Of a stretch of DNA of 56,380 bases, positions 17,447 through 25,677 are shown piece by piece (positions within the stretch are counted from its first letter, which is position 1; each line of letters opens with the position of its first letter). The DNA comes from Bifidobacterium breve (GTDB taxonomy: Bacteria > Actinomycetota > Acidimicrobiia > Acidimicrobiales > Ilumatobacteraceae): positions 1 through 56,380 of the forward strand of contig CAMDLK010000005.1 in assembly GCA_945901725.1 (NCBI GenBank), written 5' to 3'. The position numbers were made by a program, and so were the translations under genes. The notes below the pieces were generated by a model. It did no database searches, had not been told where the DNA came from, and saw only the letters and a program-made list of their open reading frames with translations.

Positions 17447-18394
17447 TTAGCCACGAATTTGGGTGCGCAAATGGGCAACCCAGTCGTCGGCGTCTTGCCA
17501 ACGGGCATCGGCATGTTCCCGTGCCGTATGTGCTTGGTCGCCCGCAGCGGGGTACGAGCCAAGGAATTTCACGCCACCCTGCTTGGTGTGCAGGTCTCGC
17601 AATACGTCAGCCATCAGTTCGTCGCCCACGTGGCCGTCGGCGTAAATAATGAAGCAGTAATCGCCAAGGCCACCAGCTTTTGTGGGGCGCGATGACAGAA
17701 GCGACAAGTTGATTCGGCGAGCAGCGAACTCTTGCAAGATCGAAATCAGGCTGCCCGGTTCATCGGCACGCTGAAACACCACGATGCCTGTCTTGTCATG
17801 ACCTGTTGGTTGCGGAATGCCCTGTTGCGATACCAACACGAAACGTGTTTGATTTCCGGCGTGGTCTGCAATGTCGCGCGCGACAACAGTTAGGCCGTAT
17901 AGCTCTGCTGCATTCGCAGGCGCTAGTGCTGCTAAACCTTTTTCGCCAGCAACACTTCGCTCGCCCACACTGCGCGCAGCAGCAGCGGTTGAGTTTGCTG
18001 CTTGAACATCAGCGTTTGGCAAAATGTCGCGCAACCATGCACTGCACTGTGCGGTTGCAACAGGAATTGACAACACAACTGAAACATCAGACAATGATGT
18101 TCCAGCAGCCGCCAGTAAACAATGTTCAATATCAAGAACTACTTCGCGTTGAATCAACAATTCATAATCAAAGATCAATGCATCTTGTGTGAAGTTGACA
18201 GTTCCTTCAATGGAGTTCTCAATGGGTACGAACCCAGCATCAACGTCACCGCGTGCAACAGCATCAAGTACATCTGGCACGCTGCGATAGGGCACCAATT
18301 CAGACGCAGCAAGATCAGCCTGCGTCAGCAGAGCTTGTTCGGTGAAAGTACCGAATGGGCCAAAGAACCCGATGCGTTGTGGTGTTGATGTCAC
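17447..18394 (-). CDS. pheA: prephenate dehydratase
   Basis: Converts prephenate to phenylpyruvate in phenylalanine biosynthesis. The 315-residue protein has the catalytic domain (GPFGTFTEQAL at the start, FVPIENSIEGTV, NQTRFVLVS with the TRF catalytic motif) followed by an ACT regulatory domain (KTGIVVFQRADEPGSLISIL). The Phe-binding ESRP motif reads SSRP here, so feedback inhibition could differ. The start is GTG at 18394. It lies 48 bases downstream of the thioredoxin-like gene on the same strand and may be transcribed with it. Confidence 0.95.
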   Translation of the reverse strand: MTSTPQRIGFFGPFGTFTEQALLTQADLAASELVPYRSVPDVLDAVARGDVDAGFVPIENSIEGTVNFTQDALIFDYELLIQREVVLDIEHCLLAAAGTSLSDVSVVLSIPVATAQCSAWLRDILPNADVQAANSTAAAARSVGERSVAGEKGLAALAPANAAELYGLTVVARDIADHAGNQTRFVLVSQQGIPQPTGHDKTGIVVFQRADEPGSLISILQEFAARRINLSLLSSRPTKAGGLGDYCFIIYADGHVGDELMADVLRDLHTKQGGVKFLGSYPAAGDQAHTAREHADARWQDADDWVAHLRTQIRG

Positions 18395-18442
18395 GAGAAG
18401 AAAGGTTACGCCGTGACCTTCATGAGATCAGGCTGATTTGTT

Positions 18443-19156
18443 CTAGTTCTTTACGCCGGCAGCTGCATTAGCTCTAGTTGTGATTTCTTCAACCGGAACT
18501 TCACCAGAGGTGCGACTTGTGACATTGCCCGCCGGGTCAATGAACACAAGGAATGGATAACCACCAACGCCGTAAGCCGCTGCTGCTTCTTGCTTTTCAC
18601 TGTCGGCGAACTGATCGAATGTCCACTTCTTAGCAACCAACCACTTTGATGGTGGCCAGTTTGCTTGGTCTTCACGTGATCCAGTGGTGACACCAACAAC
18701 ACGAAGGTTTGGAGGCATCAGACCCTTTTCTTTCCATTCGTTCAATACTGGAATCTCATAGTTGCAGTGAGGGCACCAGTGCGCAAGGTATACAAGCATT
18801 GTTGCTTTGCCGTCAGAGCCTGGATCAATAGTTGCAGGGCGGCCAGCCAAGTCGTACCCAGTAAGTGTGGGGGCAGCTTTGCCAACTGCAGGGTCATCGC
18901 CGCTCTCTGGCAATTGTGGAAGTGCATCACCAGTCGTGGTCACCTTCTGAAATTCTGCAGCAGCAACGCCACCAGGAACTGTTACGCCAGAGACTGTTGT
19001 GGTCTTTGTTGTGCCGCCTGCAGTACCGATTGACACTGCACCAGCAATACCGACAACAACCAACACGATGTACAAAATGACTTTGAGATTGCCATTGTCT
19101 CGTGCGCTTGATACGCCAGCTTTCTTTTGTTTCTTCTTGCGCTGATTCTGAGCCAT
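18443..19156 (-). CDS. membrane-anchored thioredoxin-fold protein (CPHC)
   Basis: Extracytoplasmic thiol-disulfide enzyme of 237 residues: a basic N-terminus (QRKKKQKK), a single transmembrane helix at about 25-47, a Thr/Val/Gly-rich linker, and a TlpA/thioredoxin-like domain from about 88 with active site Cys128-Pro-His-Cys131 (LAHWCPHC) and the cis-Pro region GVGGYPFLVFIDPAG. The CPHC motif is shared with oxidising DsbA proteins, whereas the fold resembles TlpA. It begins 2 bases after the stop of the DsbB-like gene, so the two form an electron-relay pair: this protein would oxidise exported substrates and be reoxidised by its neighbour. Confidence 0.88.
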   Translation of the reverse strand: MAQNQRKKKQKKAGVSSARDNGNLKVILYIVLVVVGIAGAVSIGTAGGTTKTTTVSGVTVPGGVAAAEFQKVTTTGDALPQLPESGDDPAVGKAAPTLTGYDLAGRPATIDPGSDGKATMLVYLAHWCPHCNYEIPVLNEWKEKGLMPPNLRVVGVTTGSREDQANWPPSKWLVAKKWTFDQFADSEKQEAAAAYGVGGYPFLVFIDPAGNVTSRTSGEVPVEEITTRANAAAGVKN

Positions 19157-19158
19157 GA

Positions 19159-19767
19159 TTAGTTCTCCTGGTTAGTTGAGGTTGAATCGATTTTTTCTTC
19201 GCGCATAATCGCGAGCGACACTGCGATGACCGTGATGAATGCGCATCCAGCCATAAAGCACAGCGTAACGAAGCCGAGTTCACGGAACCACACTGCGGTA
19301 CACGGAACATCAAGACTGCACACATTGGTCTCTAACGTTGGGAACCACTCAAGTAAATAGTGGTACGTGGAAACAATCAGACCAAGCGGCGCCAACACAA
19401 TGGTGTAACGCGCAATGTTCTTGTCGTTGCGCAATGCAGCAGCAAACGAAATAATGGCGATGCTGAACATGGCGATGCGTTGGTACCAGCACAATTTGCA
19501 CGGAGCAAAGCCCACGATTTCGCTGAAGTACAAACTTCCCACCATGGCGCCGGTGGTGATCATGCAGATAATCCACAATCCGCTGGCTCGCACTTGGGTC
19601 AGCCACGCGCTGGTCCAGGTCATTCGATTTTCGAAAACAAGCGCAACCAAAGTGCCGAGTCCGCCCACCAGAACGGCCAGAGCCAAGATGGCCGAAAACA
19701 GCTCGAAGGCTTCCTGATTCACCCAACCATTCTGTCGTGTGTCGGGCCCATTCGGCAGGCACATCAT
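19159..19767 (-). CDS. DsbB/BdbC-type quinone-linked disulfide oxidase
   Basis: Four-helix membrane enzyme that reoxidises a thioredoxin-like partner and passes electrons to quinone. The PCKLCWYQR motif (CxxC in the first external loop) and the second cysteine pair CSLDVPC in the other loop are both present. I choose the ATG at 19767 (MMCLPNGPDTRQNGW); the open frame extends to 19863 but would then run under the divergent gene. It is coupled to the CPHC protein downstream. Many Actinomycetota use VKOR for this step, so a DsbB-type enzyme is worth noting. The exact start between the 19767 and 19764 ATG codons is open. Confidence 0.88.
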   Translation of the reverse strand: MMCLPNGPDTRQNGWVNQEAFELFSAILALAVLVGGLGTLVALVFENRMTWTSAWLTQVRASGLWIICMITTGAMVGSLYFSEIVGFAPCKLCWYQRIAMFSIAIISFAAALRNDKNIARYTIVLAPLGLIVSTYHYLLEWFPTLETNVCSLDVPCTAVWFRELGFVTLCFMAGCAFITVIAVSLAIMREEKIDSTSTNQEN

Positions 19768-19804
19768 GGTGTTGTTACCCCTAAACAGTGGCAGGCTGGA
19801 ACTT

Positions 19805-21445
19805 GTGAGTTCCCAGTCCCTTGGCATCGATGCCCTCCACGCCATGCGTGCCGAGCGCCGCAAGCATCGAGTAGCCGATATGGACTGGTTTGAAGCCCTG
19901 TATCGGGTCTATATCTCTGCATTTCTCGGCGGCGGAGCCATTTTGTTCCTCTCTGGGCTGTCGGGCGACAAGCCACTACTCGGCTCTGACCTGCAAAACG
20001 TAATCACCCACACCCCTCATGCCGTGGGCCTCGTTGCCTCCATCATCGTGTTCCTCGGGTTGCGCAGTGGTGCAAATGGCGGACCAATTGCTGTGGAAGA
20101 ACCCGAAGTGCGCCACGTGCTGCTGGCCCCTGTTCCCCACTCTGCAGTTCTGCGCCACCCAGCCATTCAACGACTGCGCACGTTTGCATTCATGGGCGCC
20201 ATCGCCGGTGCCACCGCCAACCAATTACTCAGTCGCCGCGTTGAAGCATCGGGAACTTCACTCGTTGTATGGGCACTGTGGGGCGCAATCGCAGGTGCAC
20301 TGATGGCGATGTTGTTTGTTATCGCTGCACTACTGATTCATGGGCTTGGCATTTCACGATGGCTCACCACTGCAATTGGCACCACTCTTGTCGGTTGGCA
20401 AGTTGCTGTCACGTTTGGCGACACAAACATTGCGGGCCCTTTTGATTTCATCGGCAGTATTAGTCGCTGGTGGCTGAACGGTGTGCAATTGCAAGACGTC
20501 ATCGGCATTGTTGTCGTTCTGGCATTCGCTGCACTAGCTGTGTATCTTGCTGGCAACTTGTCGCTCGAAGCATTGTTGCGTCGCAGTGCATTGGTATCGC
20601 AAATGAAATTCGCTGTCACCTTGCAAGACATCCGCACAGTTGTTCTGTTGCGTCGTCAACTTAGCCAAGAGCACATGCGCGTGAAACCGTGGATAAAAGT
20701 ACCGCGCGTCTTTCGCCGCGACATCATCGTCGGCCGCGGTCTTCGCAGCTTGATGCACTTTCCATTGCGACGAGTTCTTCGCATGACTCTTCTCACCATC
20801 ACAGCTGCCGCAGCTTTAGTAATGGCATTCCGTGGAACATCACCAGCAATTGTCGTTTCAGGTTTGTTGTTATTCATTGTTGGGCTTGATGCTGTTGAGC
20901 CGTTGTCGCAAGAAGTTGATCAACCAGACCGCACTGATGCATTACCTATTGAGCGCGGACTGTTAATGACAAAACATCTCATCGTTCCCGCAATTGCAAT
21001 GACCCCATTTCTTCTTGTCGGCGTGCTCACTGCTTTCATACTTGAACCACAGGTATCCACCATCGCCTATGGCTTTCTTGTAGGTATTCCTGCTGTTCTT
21101 GCTGGTGTCGCAGGTGCATCTATCAACGCAGTCAAAGGTGCGCCAGACCCTGTGGGCGGCGCAAACCAAGGTCTTGCACTGCCACCGGAAATGAGCGGCA
21201 TGGGTACCGTCATACGTTCCGCATTCCCACCTGCTGTATCTATCCTCGGTTGCTTACCTGTTATCGCACTGCAGCGCGGTGTTGAAAATGGCAGCTTCGT
21301 TTTTGCAAACACTCTTCGCGCATCACTCGCCGTCTTACTAGTACTCGGACTTGTCGCTGGTTGGGTTCGCCAACGCGACGCAATTCTCATCTGGTTCCGC
21401 AACGCACAAAAAACTGCTCAAACATCGAAAGCCGAAGGTAACTAA
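19805..21445 (+). CDS. ABC-2-like exporter membrane subunit
   Basis: Polytopic membrane protein of about 546 residues with roughly twelve hydrophobic segments in two halves, separated by a cytoplasmic stretch (LRRQLSQEHMRVKPWIKVPRVFRRD in part). The family is not one I can name, but the next gene, one base after the stop, is an ABC ATPase, so it is almost certainly the transmembrane part of an exporter. The start is uncertain: GTG at 19805 gives a weak ribosome site, ATG at 19844 (MRAERRKHRVADMDWFEALY) gives a typical cytoplasmic N-terminus, and the frame is open back to 19739, overlapping the divergent dsbB-like gene. Confidence 0.75.
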   Translation: MSSQSLGIDALHAMRAERRKHRVADMDWFEALYRVYISAFLGGGAILFLSGLSGDKPLLGSDLQNVITHTPHAVGLVASIIVFLGLRSGANGGPIAVEEPEVRHVLLAPVPHSAVLRHPAIQRLRTFAFMGAIAGATANQLLSRRVEASGTSLVVWALWGAIAGALMAMLFVIAALLIHGLGISRWLTTAIGTTLVGWQVAVTFGDTNIAGPFDFIGSISRWWLNGVQLQDVIGIVVVLAFAALAVYLAGNLSLEALLRRSALVSQMKFAVTLQDIRTVVLLRRQLSQEHMRVKPWIKVPRVFRRDIIVGRGLRSLMHFPLRRVLRMTLLTITAAAALVMAFRGTSPAIVVSGLLLFIVGLDAVEPLSQEVDQPDRTDALPIERGLLMTKHLIVPAIAMTPFLLVGVLTAFILEPQVSTIAYGFLVGIPAVLAGVAGASINAVKGAPDPVGGANQGLALPPEMSGMGTVIRSAFPPAVSILGCLPVIALQRGVENGSFVFANTLRASLAVLLVLGLVAGWVRQRDAILIWFRNAQKTAQTSKAEGN

Positions 21446-21446
21446 C

Positions 21447-22196
21447 ATGGCTCGCTCGCGTCGCAATGTTCCACAACCAAAAGAACACTCAGCACTCAGT
21501 GTCGACAACGTGTCAAAGTCGTACGGCACTGCACCAGCACTTGACCCAATTTCATTCGACATCAATACAGGTGATCGTGTTGCTCTTATCGGACACAACG
21601 GTTCCGGTAAAACAACTCTCATTCGCATTGCTGCAGGCCTACTTGATTCTTCAACTGGCAGCGTCAGCGTCGGTGGCGCAGCATCTGGTTCAATGTCTGC
21701 ACGTGCAGCATTAAGTTTCATTGCAGACCAACCAACGTTTTACGATGACCTATCTTTGTGGGAACACATGGAATATGTAGCGCGTTTGCATGGCGTTGAA
21801 AATTGGGAACAGACCGCAGCAGACCTCTTAGGCCATCTCGGTTTGTATGACCGCGCAGATGACATGCCAAATCGTTTCAGTCGCGGTCTCAAACAAAAGT
21901 CAGCAATCGCTCTCGGCTTTATTCGCCCGTTTGATTTGTTGCTCGTCGACGAACCATTCGTTGGTCTCGACGCTGCCGGCAAGGAAGCCCTTCTCGAGCT
22001 TCTTGCTGATGCCACTTCACACGGGTCCACTGTGGTGGTTGCCACACATGAACTGTCCTTTGTCCACACCGTGAGCCGCATTATCGCCCTGCGCGATGGA
22101 CGCTTGGTATACGACGGTGGAACAGACGGCATCAACGTTGATAGCCTTGTCCGCACTGAAGACCCTGCAGGCGAACACGACGGCGAACAGCACTAG
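21447..22196 (+). CDS. ABC transporter ATPase (exporter type)
   Basis: A single-domain ABC ATPase, 249 residues from the ATG at 21447. Walker A is GHNGSGKT, the signature is degenerate (FSRGLKQK) as in ABC-2/NatA-like ATPases, Walker B is LLLVDEPFVGLD and the switch His is in VATHEL. The frame is open further upstream but only within the preceding gene. It pairs with the membrane protein before it. The substrate is unknown; the next gene, starting 9 bases later, encodes a small DUF2510 protein that may be part of the same transcript. Confidence 0.9.
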   Translation: MARSRRNVPQPKEHSALSVDNVSKSYGTAPALDPISFDINTGDRVALIGHNGSGKTTLIRIAAGLLDSSTGSVSVGGAASGSMSARAALSFIADQPTFYDDLSLWEHMEYVARLHGVENWEQTAADLLGHLGLYDRADDMPNRFSRGLKQKSAIALGFIRPFDLLLVDEPFVGLDAAGKEALLELLADATSHGSTVVVATHELSFVHTVSRIIALRDGRLVYDGGTDGINVDSLVRTEDPAGEHDGEQH

Positions 22197-22205
22197 TCTG
22201 TAGCC

Positions 22206-22613
22206 ATGTACACGTACGACGTCATTTCCGAATCGGTCCGTAACCCACACCAACTTGCTTCAGAGCTCACCCGACGTTCCCAAGAAGGCTGGGAAGTGGT
22301 TCAAATTACTTTTGATGGTGCTGCATGGTTCCATGCGTTCATCCGCCACAGTGGTTACGTTTCTGTCGCGCCACACCCCGGCATGACACCTGATCAGCTC
22401 AAGGCCAATGATGCGGCTCCAGCTGCTTCAGCCAACACAGTCACCGGTGCAACACCCGTTGCTTCCACCACTGCTACTGGTGCAACACCAAGTGTTCCGG
22501 CCGATTGGTACAAAGACCCATCTGGTCGTTTTGAATTGCGCTACTGGAACGGCACGGCCTGGACCGAGCACGTTGCAACCGGCGGAACTCAGTCCACCGA
22601 CGCTCCTCGGTAA
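22206..22613 (+). CDS. DUF4177 plus DUF2510 small protein
   Basis: A 135-residue protein with two recognisable modules. Residues 1-55 (MYTYDVISESVRNPHQLASE, then RRSQEGWEVVQITFDG) resemble the DUF4177 fold, and residues about 98-125 are a DUF2510 motif (ADWYKDPSGRFELRYWNGTAW), a short Trp-rich element common in actinobacterial membrane-associated proteins. An Ala/Thr/Pro-rich linker joins them. No enzymatic residues are evident. It sits between the ABC exporter and the MBL-Rieske gene, with 6 bases to the latter. Confidence 0.82.
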   Translation: MYTYDVISESVRNPHQLASELTRRSQEGWEVVQITFDGAAWFHAFIRHSGYVSVAPHPGMTPDQLKANDAAPAASANTVTGATPVASTTATGATPSVPADWYKDPSGRFELRYWNGTAWTEHVATGGTQSTDAPR

Positions 22614-22619
22614 TCAGTC

Positions 22620-24170
22620 ATGCAGGCCATCTCTATTGGTCATGCGGGCATTCTCATTCGCACACAAGGGATCACCATTGCGTGTGATCCATGGTTTGAA
22701 CCAGCGTTCTTCGGTTCGTGGTTCGTCTTTCCGCGCAATGATCAATTAGCGCCAGACATCATGCACGACGTGTGCAACCCTGACTTTCTCTACATTTCGC
22801 ATTTACACGGCGACCACTTCGACGCAGAGTTCCTGACGAAACACATGAACAAGAACACCACAGTGTTGTTGCCAGATTTCCCCACACGTGAAATGGAACG
22901 CGAATTCAACAAACTGGGTTTTCGTAACTTCTTTCGCACCATTCGCGCCAAAGAACATGTCATCGCTCCGAATGTCACTATCGCTATTCACACAGAGGTA
23001 TCAATCACTGATGGTCCCGGTGGCGATTCAGCTCTCATGGTGTCTGACGGTGAAGCACGACTTGTCAACCAAAACGATTGCCGCACCAATGACCTCACGG
23101 CGTTACTTGAACACGGCCCTGTTGACCTGCATTGGTTGCAGTACTCGGGCGCCATTTGGTACCCCATGGTCTATGAAATGGATGCTGCGAAAAAGAAGCA
23201 ACTGTGTGTAGAAAAAGTGGAAAGCCAATTCGCACGTGCCACTCGTTATGTCGAAGCAATCCACGCCACCACTGTTGTTCCCTCAGCTGGCCCACCATGT
23301 TTCTTAGATCCTGAACTGTTCAGCCTCAACATGATCACCGGCGACGAAATCAGTATCTTTCCTGATCAGACAGAATTTCAACGTCGCTTGTCAGACGAAG
23401 GTCGCTTAAACGCAGCGACCACTATTCCCGGAACCACCTTCACTGTTCTTGGTGGCGGCGTCACCGTGGAACAACCAATGTCGGGCGAAGACATCACGCG
23501 CATCTTCACGCACAAGGCTGAATACCTAACTAAGTACCAAGCCGATTACGCACAGTGGCTTATCGACGCTCGCGCTTCCTGGGCTTCACCATCCACTGAC
23601 ATTATTGGCACGTTGAAGTTGTGGTGGGAACCATTGATGGCAATGGCCACCAGTGTGCGCACCGGTATCGGCGCCAACTGCCTCATCAACGCTGGCGACA
23701 TTCAGATCTATGTCAACTTCGTTGATGGCCTCGTACAGCCATACACAGACCAACCGTTCGGTTTCCGTTTCGACATTGCACGTGACTTAGTAGAAAACGT
23801 CGTTGCCAAGCGCGCCGTCGACTGGTCGAACTCGTTGTTCCTATCTGCACGTTTCACCGCATGGCGCGCAGGTGATTACAACGAATACATCTACAACTTC
23901 TTCAAGTCGTTATCAGTAGAACGCATGTCGCGTACAGAGTCCGAAGCCAAGAGCAAGCTAAACGGCGTTCCTTCGAACGAAGGCGACATTGAAATTGGCG
24001 ACTACACCGTGCAGCGCCGATGCCCTCACCGCAATGCTGACCTCAGCGTGTTTGGTGAAATCGACGGCGATGACCTTGTCTGCACATTGCACGGTTGGCG
24101 TTTTGATCTTGAGACCGGCGCATGCCGCAACGCCGACGAACGCCCCATCCGCGTCAAAAAACGCAGCTAA
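22620..24170 (+). CDS. metallo-beta-lactamase-fold/Rieske fusion, CMAH-like
   Basis: A 516-residue fusion. The N-terminal part is an MBL-fold domain with HLHGDHFD (His61, His63, Asp65, His66) and further SAGPP and middle-domain sequence resembling the UlaG/CMP-N-acetylneuraminate hydroxylase group. The C-terminal 60 residues are a Rieske [2Fe-2S] domain: Cys468-x-His470 in RRCPHRNADL and Cys488-x2-His491 in CTLHGWRFD. Animal CMAH, which hydroxylates CMP-Neu5Ac, has the same two modules but with Rieske first. No sialic-acid genes are visible in the window, so the substrate is unknown; an iron-dependent monooxygenase acting on a sugar or amide is a reasonable guess. Both metal sites look intact. 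Confidence 0.86.
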   Translation: MQAISIGHAGILIRTQGITIACDPWFEPAFFGSWFVFPRNDQLAPDIMHDVCNPDFLYISHLHGDHFDAEFLTKHMNKNTTVLLPDFPTREMEREFNKLGFRNFFRTIRAKEHVIAPNVTIAIHTEVSITDGPGGDSALMVSDGEARLVNQNDCRTNDLTALLEHGPVDLHWLQYSGAIWYPMVYEMDAAKKKQLCVEKVESQFARATRYVEAIHATTVVPSAGPPCFLDPELFSLNMITGDEISIFPDQTEFQRRLSDEGRLNAATTIPGTTFTVLGGGVTVEQPMSGEDITRIFTHKAEYLTKYQADYAQWLIDARASWASPSTDIIGTLKLWWEPLMAMATSVRTGIGANCLINAGDIQIYVNFVDGLVQPYTDQPFGFRFDIARDLVENVVAKRAVDWSNSLFLSARFTAWRAGDYNEYIYNFFKSLSVERMSRTESEAKSKLNGVPSNEGDIEIGDYTVQRRCPHRNADLSVFGEIDGDDLVCTLHGWRFDLETGACRNADERPIRVKKRS

Positions 24171-24204
24171 CCAACCGCAATTAATAGGTTAGATAACCAA
24201 CGTA

Positions 24205-24783
24205 TTAGTCGAGCATCATGGGCAGCTCGCACCAGATGGTGAGGCTATATTTCACTCCGCGAGTCAATTGACTGCTGGCATGAGGGTGAGTCACCAAACT
24301 TGGCCACGCGATCACATCGCCCACTGGCACGTTTGCATTTGAAAACTTCTGTCGAGGAAATTCCAGCACCGCGCCTTCGTAGTCGTCATTTAGTTTGATG
24401 CTTGCGCTTACCTGCGCCACATCATGATGCATCCGTAGTTCTTCTTGCTCACCCATGGCATAACGAATCACAAACGCATCACGCAGGCCGTGGTAATCAA
24501 TCAGCGGCCACCACTGTTGCAATGCCGGCCACAAACGAATACCAATGTCTTGTTCCACCGCTTCAAACAACCGTGGTGCAATAGCGGCCAACGAAATTTC
24601 ATACCCAGGCACCGGATCATCGCTTTGTTGCGCAAACCCACCTGCTGCCTGCGCGGCTTGAATCAACGTGGCACAAAACTCAGGGGTCCAAAACGGCATC
24701 TGCACAATCTCTTGCCCCACCATTGCAGCATCGCCCTCACGCACAGCGCCTTGATAGCCGAGTATTTGTTCAAGATTTCCCAT
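24205..24783 (-). CDS. 2-oxoglutarate/Fe(II)-dependent oxygenase, P4H-like
   Basis: A 192-residue protein with the double-stranded beta-helix metal motif of prolyl-4-hydroxylase-like oxygenases: His119-x-Asp121 in RMHHDVAQVS, distal His168 in THPHASSQL, and a basic residue ten positions later (Lys178 in RGVKYSLTIW) where Arg or Lys binds 2-oxoglutarate. Such enzymes hydroxylate proteins or small molecules. It is convergent with the MBL-Rieske gene and downstream of the toxin-antitoxin pair on the same strand (45 bases). The substrate is not evident. Confidence 0.82.
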   Translation of the reverse strand: MGNLEQILGYQGAVREGDAAMVGQEIVQMPFWTPEFCATLIQAAQAAGGFAQQSDDPVPGYEISLAAIAPRLFEAVEQDIGIRLWPALQQWWPLIDYHGLRDAFVIRYAMGEQEELRMHHDVAQVSASIKLNDDYEGAVLEFPRQKFSNANVPVGDVIAWPSLVTHPHASSQLTRGVKYSLTIWCELPMMLD

Positions 24784-24827
24784 TCACACAGCCTGTCACT
24801 AAACATGCATCGGAATGTGGAAGGTAG

Positions 24828-25172
24828 TTATTCTTCTTCGCTGCCTGGCAGCGGTTCATTCAATAACGAATACACCTTGTCACCGAATCGAATATTGACT
24901 TCCAATTTCCCACCCATGGCAACAGACAAACGCCATAACTTGGAAATGGTCGCGGGTCGCTTCAACATCTGGCATACGCCTGGCTGCGAGATATGCAAAG
25001 CCTCGGCAATTTGCTTCTGTGTAATTTTGCGACGCCTGCGATTGAGATTGACGTAATACGCGACAATCTCTTGAAACATTTCCTCAGAATGTTCAGCAGT
25101 GTTCTTTTCGTAGTCTGGTGAGTCGTAGATTGCCTGAACAACCGGTAGGTCATAATAGTTTTTTGTTGCCAT
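24828..25172 (-). CDS. HigA-like XRE antitoxin
   Basis: A 114-residue helix-turn-helix protein. Residues about 50-80 form an XRE-type HTH (ITQKQIAEALHISQPGVCQM). It follows the toxin gene after a single base on the same strand, the reverse toxin-first order typical of HigBA systems. It would neutralise the toxin and repress the shared promoter. The long helical N-terminal part (EHSEEMFQEIVAYYVNLNRR) may be the toxin-binding region. Confidence 0.86.
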   Translation of the reverse strand: MATKNYYDLPVVQAIYDSPDYEKNTAEHSEEMFQEIVAYYVNLNRRRRKITQKQIAEALHISQPGVCQMLKRPATISKLWRLSVAMGGKLEVNIRFGDKVYSLLNEPLPGSEEE

Positions 25173-25173
25173 A

Positions 25174-25536
25174 TCATTTTTCTCCTAATTTTCGAATGTG
25201 CTCTTCAAAAAGGTCATCAGCTCGCCGTATTGCGCCGACATACCAGTCGTTCCACCGAGAGTCCTTTGACTTATCCCCACCGAGAAGTAGAACAGCGCGC
25301 CTCATCGGATCAAAAGCAAAGAGAACGCGAAGTGCTCCCTGTGACGAGACACGAAGTTCTTTCATGTTTTTGAATCGACTATTGCGAATCGTGTCGACAT
25401 ACGGGCGCCCCAAAGTCGGGCCATCTTGGCGCAATTGATTAATGGCGTCGTCTGTATCCGTGCGTTGCTTGTCTGTCAGGCCCATCATCCACTCCTCGAA
25501 CTCTTCGGTGGCCACCACCGCCCATGGGCCGGTCAC
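25174..25536 (-). CDS. HigB/Gp49-like RelE-superfamily toxin
   Basis: A 120-residue protein of the phage Gp49-like/HigB group of ribosome-dependent mRNA endonucleases. Diagnostic stretches are LRQDGPTLGRPYVDTIRNSR, NMKELRVSSQGALRVLFAFD and AVLLLGGDKS, in the family order, with the basic residues Lys/Arg expected for RNA binding. It is the first gene of a two-gene toxin-antitoxin operon. The A+T-rich stretch upstream (25550-25577) is the likely promoter region. Confidence 0.88.
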   Translation of the reverse strand: MTGPWAVVATEEFEEWMMGLTDKQRTDTDDAINQLRQDGPTLGRPYVDTIRNSRFKNMKELRVSSQGALRVLFAFDPMRRAVLLLGGDKSKDSRWNDWYVGAIRRADDLFEEHIRKLGEK

Positions 25537-25677
25537 ATCGGCCTATTCCACAGTATAAGCATTTACTTATATTCCGTACGGCTGGCCATACCCCTCATGT
25601 GTGCCCGCCACTGCCCTAACTGGCATCACAACCCCAAGCCCCACATCACTTCTGGCGCCCGTACCCTTACAACGGCT

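Noticed and set aside
18767-19080. Cys-rich short open frames opposite the thioredoxin gene
   Set aside because: Compositional shadows of the Ala/Thr-rich linker region; no ribosome sites or domain.
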